Program-made: the position numbers and the translations under genes
Source of the DNA: Sisyra terminalis
Lineage: Eukaryota; Arthropoda; Insecta; Neuroptera; Sisyridae
Direction of reading: 5' to 3'
Length of the DNA stretch: 64,000 nucleotides
NCBI GenBank assembly: GCA_958496175.1
Contig: OY292277.1
Coordinates: 48,991,050-49,055,049 of the forward strand
Part shown: one piece after another, positions 55,736-64,000 of the stretch
Layout: each line of letters starts with the position of its first letter
How positions within the stretch are numbered: the stretch's first letter is position 1
The notes under the pieces: model-generated
What the model was told of the DNA's origin: nothing
Database searches by the model: none
What the model saw: the letters and a program-made list of their open reading frames with translations, nothing else

Positions 55736-56035
55736 GTATTGTTCGTTAAAACTTATATTTAAACAATTCTTAATCAATCGAGACTTTGAAAATTTTTTCG
55801 ATCAAAATAATTTTGTAAGTAAGTGCCCAACAATTTTGGATCCAAACATATTTAAACTAAAATTGGTAGAGATGTCTCAATTTTTTAATATTTTTCTACA
55901 TTATTTAATTTTCTCAAAGTATTGATTAATCCAAATACTAATTATTTATTATTAATATTTGAGTTTAAAAAACTTAAAACTGAAAATTATACGACGCCGA
56001 AATGCGTTTAGAATTTCATTGGAAGCTTTGAGTTC

Positions 56036-56245
56036 TCCTTAAAATCCTATAGATGGCAGTAAAACTTTAAAATTATTTTCAACTAAATTTTTTATTAGTA
56101 CGGATCATAGCGCTGAGGTGCCGTAGTAAACTTAAGTTGGTTCAAATCTCAATTAGTTTTAAGAGTTTAGATATAGAGTCGTAGATGGCGACAAAAACAT
56201 AATTTGTATTTTAAGATTTCGTTGCCATCTATAGTAATATGCGCT
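56036..56245. repeat. Central spacer of the large palindrome, with tRNA-like T3
   Basis: The spacer is a poorly conserved continuation of the inverted repeat. On the plus strand at 56,105-56,160 a third tRNA-like relic shows TAGCGCTGAGG (A-box-like), then GGTTCAAATCTC (B-box-like) and TTTT. The main axis falls inside it. Confidence 0.5.
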
Positions 56246-56540
56246 GAACTCAAAGCTTCCAATGAAATTCTAAACGCATTTCGGCGTCGTATAATTTTCA
56301 GTTTTAAGTTTTTTAAACTCAAATAATTATTAATAAATAATTAGTATTTGGATTAATCAATACTTTGAGAAATTAAAATAATGTAGAAGAACATTTAAAC
56401 GTTAAGTAATCTTTACCAATTTTAGTTTAAATATGTTTGGATCCAAAATTGTTGGGCACTTACAATTATTTTGATCGAAAAAATTTTCAAAGTCTCGATT
56501 GATTAAGAATTGTTTAAATATAAGTTTTAACGAACAATAC

Positions 56541-56635
56541 ATATAACTCACGTGGCAATGTGGATATAAGTGGCACCTCACGAGCGGAAGATCACAAGTT
56601 CGATTCCCGGATGGACCAGGACCCAGGTTTTTTTT
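56541..56635 (+). ncRNA. tRNA-like pol III module T2' (right arm)
   Basis: Mirror of the module at 55,641-55,735: TGGCAATGTGG, B box GTTCGATTCC at 56,598, terminator T8 at 56,628. Confidence 0.6.
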
Positions 56636-58436
56636 CACATATTATAATTAATAATTATTCCTTACAGCATATAATATCATGTAATAACATTAATCCTTGT
56701 TTCCAGAGTTTGTAAGGACGAAATATTCGATCGAGAAGTTCCAGCCTTTCGGGGTTGGAAATGGATCGATCGATCGATGAGTTATAAATTTTTGTTTTTG
56801 ATCCCGCATATGTGACGTCATCAAATGACGTCATTCCCGAAAAAATGAGGGGGAGGATATCGAATTTTCGATTTTAGTAAAATAGGATTTGGTGTATGGC
56901 ATAAGGATGCTGCGGGAGGCCTAAAAATCATATCCTTTTTCTGAATTTTTCATTTTTTTTTGGGAAAATTTTTTGGCCAAAATCCCAAGAAATCTGAAAA
57001 ACTGGTCAAAATTGACACTTTTTTACACTTTTTCCAACTTTAACGTCAATTTGAGCGAAAACTAACGATCGTAGGTTATCGATAGCTAGCTTATTCGATA
57101 GCGCTTGAATTACTCTATCGATGGTGTAAATTTGGTCCCGGAAAAGCTTAAGGGGAAAAAATTTTTTTTTCAACTCCTCAGAAATTTCATTTCGTCGACC
57201 CGATGCTCGTCGATTTTATAAAAATTTTTTTGTTTATTTTTTATTCACATTTTCCCATGAAATTCGCACCATAGCTACAGAATGTTACGAACAAAAACCC
57301 TATACCAAAAGATCTCAACTTTTCGATCCCCTTCATCGTTTTTTTCGATATTAAAGATTAAAATGTTGTGACGTAACTTCATTTGAATACATTTATGTTT
57401 TATGGTAAAAAAGGATCAAGGACATTAAAAGTATGCAATGTGATTTGACATCTTTTCCGATCTTAACATGGAGAACCTATGGTTTAAATTTTTCCGGAAA
57501 ATTCCATGAAAATCGATCTGGTGAAATAGATTTGACCTTGAGATTTTCTTGGAATTTTCCGGAAATATTTTCACCAAAGCGGCTCCGTGTGACGTTTGGC
57601 AAAGTTTTGAATAAAATTGTGACATTTTAAGGTCCTTGATCCTTTTTCTAACAAAACTAATTTTTATTTAAATAACATTAGCTCGCACAATAGGTGAACT
57701 TAAAAATCGAAAAAACCATTAACGATATCGAAAAGTTGAGATTTATATATATATATGCTTTGATGGTAATGTAATGCATCTATGGTGTAAATTTCATTAA
57801 TAAAATCGACAAAAAAAAAATTCATAAATTCGACGTGCATTTAGTCGACGAAATGAAATTTCTGACAAGTTGAAAAAAAAACTTTTTTTCCTTATGGTTT
57901 TCCGGGACCAAATTTACACAATCGATAGAGTAATTCAAGCGCTATCGAATGAGCCTACTATCGTTATCCTACGATCGATAGTTATCGCTTAAAACGGCGT
58001 TAAAGTTGAAAAAAGTGCAAAATATCGGCAGATTTGGCCTATTTTTGGGATTTTTCAAAAATCGGGCAGAAATTTTTTTTGAAAAAAAACCAAAAAAATT
58101 GACAGTGGGATATGTTTTTTAGGCCTCCCGTGACGTAACTAAGCCATTCCCGGTATACTATTTCATGACAATCGAAAATTCGATCACTTTTCGAGAATGA
58201 CGTCATTGGATGGCGACGTATGTGTGACGTCATAAATGTGAAATTTAGTGACGTCACTAAACCAATGAGCAAAAATAAAATGAAAAATATATTGCATCAA
58301 CGATCGATCATTTCCAACCCCGAAAGGTTGGAACTGTCGATCGAATATTTCGATGATACAATGTCTGGAAACAATTATTAATGTTAATTAGTGACAGGAT
58401 AAGCTGTAAGGAATAGAAATCAATTATAATATTTAA

Positions 58437-58520
58437 GAAAAAACACTTACCCCTTCGGGATTCGAACCAGGGACCTCAGCTCCGGTGGTAGTGGCGGCGA
58501 CCTTAGCGATGCGGCTATCA
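58437..58520 (-). ncRNA. tRNA-like pol III module T1' (right arm)
   Basis: Mirror of 53,757-53,838, with B box GGTTCGAATCC on the minus strand and an A6 (T6) terminator. Confidence 0.6.
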
Positions 58521-59850
58521 TATGATATATGTAAATGACGTTAAAACTCATATATAAACTATTCTAATGAGATTTGTAGAAAAATGAAAAATGCTTTCGA
58601 TCGAAATAATTAGAATTTCCCAACCATATTCGAACCATAGCTGCTCCATGTTAAAGTTGGAAAAGTTGTGTAATAAAATTGCAACATTTTAAGATCCATG
58701 ATCCTTTTTTTTCGTAAAAACAAAATTGTATTTCAATAGAATTTCTTCATAAAATAAAGACATTTATTAATATCGAAAAAAACGATTATGGACATGGAAA
58801 AGTTAAGATATTTTTCGATAGTGGCTTTTATCGAATTATTCAATAAGTTATAGAAAAACTATCTACCTAACTTCCTTACCTTATTAATTTTACTATACCT
58901 ACCTATATTATTATATCTTTTATTATACTTACATTATTACTTATTAATTTAACTCTTATATGTATTCTAACTGTAAAAAAAAAATCTGAAATATAAAATT
59001 CAAGAGGATGGGTGCGGTAAATCGAATTGAAACAATGTATTCTTTTATATAAAATTTATTAATGTTAAATATCAATTAAATATAAATACAGTAAAACAAT
59101 AATAGTTTTTTGCATATTTACAATTGTTTATATAAATTATGTAAAAGTATCAATTGCTACAAGCATATATAAAATATTAGGTTAATAAAATAGCATTTGA
59201 TTTTTCTGATATATTGATTATTTATCACTTAAACCACTTTATCACTTTACTTCACTGAATTATTAAAACAAAATTTACACCACTAATTGTTGTAGTAAAT
59301 CCATTGGTATTCTTCTCGGTAGATACCAATTGTGGAAAATGATGGATCCTTGATGAATTTGATTGAAGATTCTCGAACGCTGCGCTTCCATTCTTCGAAA
59401 GTCCATAAGGAAATGATGAACAATTCAAATCCAATGAATAATTCTCTAATGTCTTCGATCTGCTTCCCTGTAGGTAGTGAAAAATTCAGTTAGAACAATA
59501 TTTACAAGTTTCAACAACAATAGCACTTACTAAACATTAATCTGCCAAAAGGATGAAAATTTCTTCAATCCCAACAAAACTGCTCTGGTCCTCAATTTTC
59601 AGGTAACTTCAATCTGTAAATTTACATTGAATTAAATTAATAAAACAAGTCATACGTCCATTTTACATCAAGTTTTAAACTACGGACTAATGCTGCAGCC
59701 TAACATAACAACATTCATGTACAAATGGTTGCCTAACTAAAACAATTCGAAAATAAACGGATAAGTGCAATGATATTTCCTGATAACTTTTATTGAGGAT
59801 TTATAAAATTAAGCCAGGAGGAGGATTATAAACAGAAATTATTTTTTGTC

Positions 59851-62800
59851 TTGTGCATAAACGGACACTCACAATATCATTTCAAAGTTTCAAAAAGGAT
59901 AATTTTCAAGTGCATAAAAATGATATAAATGATATAAGGGATGGTTTTTGTCGCAGAAACTGAGCTTGATATTTTAGATTGAATCATCCTTAATGTAACT
60001 GCATAAAAATAATTTGCAAATTTTTCCTAGATCCGGGGGAAATCGAAACGGGAAGTTAAGGAGGTGAAAAATCATACACCAAATTTGCCCTTAAAATTGG
60101 TCGTTTTTGAGGGGTGCGATTTCATTATAAGGATATATTCTATCAACGGATTATCAATCAATGCTCTAACTCGAGAAGAAATGTGAAAATTTTTTTGTCC
60201 TGTGTGCAAAAGGACACCCGCAATATCGTTTAAAAGTTTCAAAAAGGACTATTTTCAAGTTCATAAAAAGGATATAAGGGATAGTTTCTTTCCCTAAAAT
60301 TGAGCAGAATATTTAAGTCTAAATCATGCTTAATCGAATTGCATGAAAATAATTGTAATTTAACGGCTAGATCCTTGGGAAATTAAATCGGAATGTTAAG
60401 GATGTTAGAACACATGCACCAAATATGCCCTTAAAATTGGTTGTTTTTGAGGGGTGCGATTTCCTTATAAGGATATATTCTATCAACGGATTATCAATCA
60501 ATGCTCTAACTCGAGAAGAAATGTGAAAAAAATTTTGTCCTGTGTGCAAAAGGACACCCGCAATATCGTTTAAAAGTTTCAAATAGGACTATTTTCTAGT
60601 TCATAAAAAGGATATAAGGGATGGTTTCTTTCGTTGAAATTGAGCAGAATATTTAAGTCAGAATCATGCTTAATCGAATTGCATGAAAATAATTCAAATT
60701 TTACGGCTAAATCCTTGGGAAATTAAATCGGAAAGTTAAGGATGTTAAAACACATGCACCAAATTTGCCCTTAAAATTGGTCGTTTTTGAGGGGTGCGAT
60801 TTCATTATAAGGATATATTCTATCGACGAATTATCAATCAATGCTCTAACTCGAGAAGAAATGTGAAAAAAATTTTGTCCTGTGTGCAAAAGGACACCCG
60901 CAATATCGTTTAAAAATTTCAAAAAGGACAATTTTCAAGTTCATAAAAAGGATATATGGGATGGTTTCTTTCGTTGAAATTGAGCAGAATATTTAAGTCT
61001 GAATCATGCTTAATCGAATTGCATGAAAATAATTCAAATTTAACGGCTAGATCCTTTGGAAATTAAATCGGAAAGTTAAGTATGTTAGAACACATGCACC
61101 AAATTTGCCCTTAAAATTGGTCATTTTTGAGGGGTGCGATTTCATTATAAGGATATATTCTATCAACGGATTATCAATCAATGCTCTAACTCGAGAAGAA
61201 ATGTGAAAAAATTTTTGTCCTGTGTGCAAAAGGACACCCGCAATATCGTTTAAAAGTTTCAAAAAGGACTATTTTCAAGTTCATAAAAAGGATATAAGGG
61301 ATGGTTTCTTTTCCTAAAATTGAGCAGAATATTTAAGACTGAATCATGCTAAACCAAATTGCATTAAAATAATTCAAATTTTACGGCTAAATCCTTGGGA
61401 AATTAAATCGGAAAGTTAAGGATATTAAAACACATGCACCAAATTTGCCCTTAAAATTGGTCGTTTTTGAGGGGTGCGATTTCATTATAAGGATATATTC
61501 TATCAACGGATTATCAATCAATGCTCTAACTCGAGAAGAAATGTGAAAAAAAAAATTGTCCTGTGTGCAAAAGGACACCCGCAATATCGTTTCAAAGTTT
61601 CAAAAAGGACTATTTTCAAGTTCATAAAAAGGATATAAGGGATGGTTTCTTTCGTTGAAATTGAGCAGAATATTTAAGTCTGAATCATGCTTAATCGAAT
61701 TGCATGAAAATAATTCAAATTTAACGGCTAGATCCTTGGGAAATTAAATCGGAAAGTTAAGTATGTTAGAACACATGCACCAAATTTGCCCTTAAAATTG
61801 GTCATTTTAGAGGGATGCGATTTCATTATAAGGATATATTCTATCAACGGATTATCAATCAATGCTCTAACTCGAGAAGAAATGTGAAAAAATTATTGTC
61901 CTGTGTGCAAAAGGACACCCGCAATATCGTTTAAAAGTTTCAAAAAGGACTATTTTCAAGTTCATAAAAAGGATATAAGGGATGGTTTCTTTCCCTAAAA
62001 TTGAGCAGAATATTTAAGACTGAATCATGCTAAACCAAATTGCATTAAAATAATTCAAATTTTACGGCTAAATCCTTGGGAAATTAAATCGGAAAGTTAA
62101 GGATGTTAAAACACATGCACCAAATTTGCCCTTAAAATTGATCGTTTTTGAGGGATGCGATTTCATTATAAGGATATATTCTATCAACGGATTATCAATC
62201 AATGCTCTAACTCGAGAAGAAATGTGAAAAAAATTTTGTCCTGTGTGCAAAAGGACACCCGCAATATCGTTTAAAAGTTTCAAAAAGGACTATTTTCAAG
62301 TTCATAAAAAGGATATAAGGGATGGTTTCTTACCCTAAAATTGAGCAGAATATTTAAGACTGAATCATGGTTAACCAAATTGCATTAAAATAATTCAAAC
62401 TTTACGGCTAAATCCTTGGGAAATTAAATCGGAAATTTAAGGATGTTAAAACACATGCACCAAATTTGCCCTTAAAATTGGTCGTTTTTGAGGGGTGCGA
62501 TTTCATTATAAGGATATGTTCTATCAACGGATTATCAATCAATGCTCTAACTCGAGAAGAAATGTGAAAAAAATTTTGTCCTGTGTGCAAAAGGACACCC
62601 GCAATATCGTTTAAAAGTTTCAAAAAGGACTATTTTCAAGTTCATAAAAAGGATATAAGGAATGGTTTCTTTCGTTAAAATTGAGCAGAATATTTAAGTC
62701 TGAATCATGCTTAATCGAATTGCAAGAAAATAAATCAAATTTTACGGCTAAATCCTTGGGAAATTAAATCGGAAAGTTAAGTATGTTAGAACACATGCAC

Positions 62801-64000
62801 CAAATTTGCCCTTAAAATTGGTCGTTTTTGATGGGTGCGATTTCATTATAAGGATATATTCTATCAACGGATTATCAATCAATGCTCTAACTCGAGAAGA
62901 AATGTGAAAAAAATTTTGTCCTGTCTGCAAAAGGACACCCGCAATATCGTTTAAAAGTTTCAAAAAGGACTATTTTCAAGTTCATAAAAAGGATATAAGG
63001 AATGGTTTCTTTCCCTAAAATTGAGCAGAATATTTAAGACTGAATCATGGTTAACCAAATTGCATTAAAATAATTCAAATTTTACGGCTAAATCCTTGGG
63101 AAATTAAATCGGAAATTTAAGGATGTTAAAACACATGCACCAAATTTGCCCTTAAAATTGGTCGTTTTTGAGGGGTGCGATTTCATTATAAGGATATATT
63201 CTATCAACGGATTATCAATCAATGCTCTAACTCGAGAAGAAATGTGAAAAAAATTTTGTCCTGTGTGCAAAAGGACACCCGCAATATCGTTTCAAAGTTT
63301 CAAAAAGGATTATTTTCAAGTTCCTAAAAAGGATATAAGGGATGGTTTTTTTCCCTAAAATTGAGCAAAATAATTAAGTCTAAATCATGCTTAATCGAAC
63401 TGCATGAAAATAATTCAAATTTAACGGCTAGATCCTTGGGAAATTAAATCGGAAAGTTAAGTATGTAAGCGCACATGCACCAAATTTGCCCTTAAAATTG
63501 GTCGTTTTTGAGGGGTGCGATTTCATTATAAGGATATATTCTATCAACGGATTATCAGTCAATGCTCTAACTCGAGAAGAAATGTGAAAAAAATTTTGTC
63601 CTGTGTGCAAAAGGACACCCGCAATATCGTTTAAAAGTTTCAAAAAGGACTATTTTCAAGTTCATAAAAAGGATATAAGGAATGGTTTCTTTCGTTAAAA
63701 TTGAGCAGAATATTTAAGTCTGAATCATGCTTAATCGAATTGCAAGAAAATAAATCAAATTTTACGGCTAAATCCTTGGGAAATTAAATCGGAAAGTTAA
63801 GTATGTTAGAACACATGCACCAAATTTGCCCTTAAAATTGGTCGTTTTTGATGGGTGCGATTTCATTATAAGGATATATTCTATCAACGGATTATCAATC
63901 AATGCTCTAACTCGAGAAGAAATGTGAAAAAAATTTTTTCCTGTGTGCAAAAGGACACCCGCAATATCGTTTAAAAGTTTCAAAAAGGACTATTTTCAAG
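59851..64000 (-). repeat. Satellite array, ~340-bp unit, right (at least 12 units, continues)
   Basis: The same unit as at 48,972-52,440 but in reverse orientation. The innermost unit again is the diverged subtype. Higher-order structure is visible. A variant block (TTGCAAGAAAATAAATCAAA with GATGGGTGCG) recurs at 62,720 and 63,740, 1,020 bp or three units apart. Another (ATGCTAAACCAAATTGCATT) recurs at 61,347 and 62,028, two units apart. It runs off the end of the window. Confidence 0.95.

Larger units (their letters stand above)
52441..56035 (+). repeat. Left arm of the large inverted repeat
   Basis: Mirror copy of 56,246-59,850. It runs from TCTGTTTATAATCCTCCTCC at the satellite edge to GGAAGCTTTGAGTTC. 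Up to about 53,440 it is simple. From there to the axis it is an older imperfect palindrome centred near 54,745, with a tRNA-like module at each end (53,757 plus and 55,735 minus). Internal mirrored blocks include AAGGATCAAGGACCTTAAAA with TTTTAATGTCCTTGATCCTT, and ACCATCGATAGAGTAATTCA with its complement. Confidence 0.9.
56246..59850 (-). repeat. Right arm of the large inverted repeat
   Basis: Reverse complement of 52,441-56,035 with scattered differences. One 77-codon frame differs at three residues from its mirror, and there is a small indel near 56,463. It contains its own older internal axis near 57,530, the mirrored hairpins, five TGACGTCA sites (56,813; 56,826; 58,198; 58,225; 58,249) and two tRNA-like modules. 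Confidence 0.9.
48972..64000. mobile_element. Giant palindromic foldback-like element with inverted satellite arrays
   Basis: The axis lies near 56,140: positions x and 112,277-x correspond. Non-satellite arms 52,441-56,035 and 56,246-59,850 are nearly identical, with few substitutions and small indels. They are separated by a spacer of about 210 bp that is itself a diverged inverted repeat (CTATAGATGGCA and TGCCATCTATAG). Satellite arrays in opposite orientation flank the arms. The right array continues beyond the window, so neither total length nor target duplications can be given. Long inverted repeats built partly from tandem units recall Drosophila foldback and Galileo-type elements. No transposase, integrase or reverse transcriptase is present. 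A chromosomal palindrome formed by breakage and fusion is an alternative. Confidence 0.75.

Noticed and set aside
55638..55925. A 95-codon frame beginning MKKNLGPGPSGNRTCDLP, mirrored at 56402-56638
   Set aside because: Its first third is the reverse reading of the tRNA-like module T2, and the rest is AT-rich.

Overview
The window is eukaryotic nuclear DNA. It is very AT-rich, its genes are split by GT-AG introns, and more of it is transposon debris than coding sequence. The gene repertoire points to an insect: a prag01-type small mitochondrial protein, an MFSD8/CLN7 transporter, a BACE-like protease, and hAT, Helitron, piggyBac-like and pogo-like relics. I cannot name the order with confidence.

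Layout. 1-4 kb is hAT debris with local tandem duplications. 5.0-8.95 kb holds the exons of an SLC22/organic-cation-transporter-like gene broken by in-frame stops. 9.3-26.3 kb is the minus-strand MFSD8 gene, whose 12-kb first intron is packed with nested transposons. 27.3-27.8 kb is a two-exon mitochondrial gene transcribed divergently from MFSD8. 29-30.3 kb is a dead LINE, and 30.86-31.02 kb is a U1 snRNA gene on the minus strand. 32.4-35.6 kb is EXOC1/Sec3 (minus, 10 exons). 37.9-41.8 kb is SCYL2 (minus, 7 exons). 42.2-42.8 kb is single-exon TM2D2 (plus), divergent from SCYL2. 43.6-47.4 kb is a BACE-like membrane aspartyl protease (plus, 9 exons). EXOC1 (exocytosis), SCYL2 (clathrin trafficking), MFSD8 (lysosome), TM2D2 and BACE all act in membrane traffic, but nothing in the sequence shows coordinated control.

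From about 48.97 kb to the window end lies the most unusual structure: a giant inverted repeat with its axis near 56,140. Its arms are nearly identical for about 3.6 kb. Each arm is bordered by an array of about 340-bp satellite units, and the two arrays are in opposite orientation. Each arm is itself an older, more diverged palindrome (axes near 54,745 and 57,530) carrying tRNA-like pol III modules, stable hairpins and clusters of TGACGTCA. A fragment of the same satellite sits 12 kb away, spliced into a hAT element. The whole looks like a foldback-type or palindromic satellite element with no recognisable transposase; I know of no exact match, but I could not search.

Other points: two of six copies of one hAT family sit at junctions of local tandem duplications and lack target-site duplications; SCYL2 appears to use a GC-AG intron; EXOC1 exon 1 ends in an A8 run that puts it one base out of frame; and the U1 gene has two changes in the loop that normally binds U1-70K.
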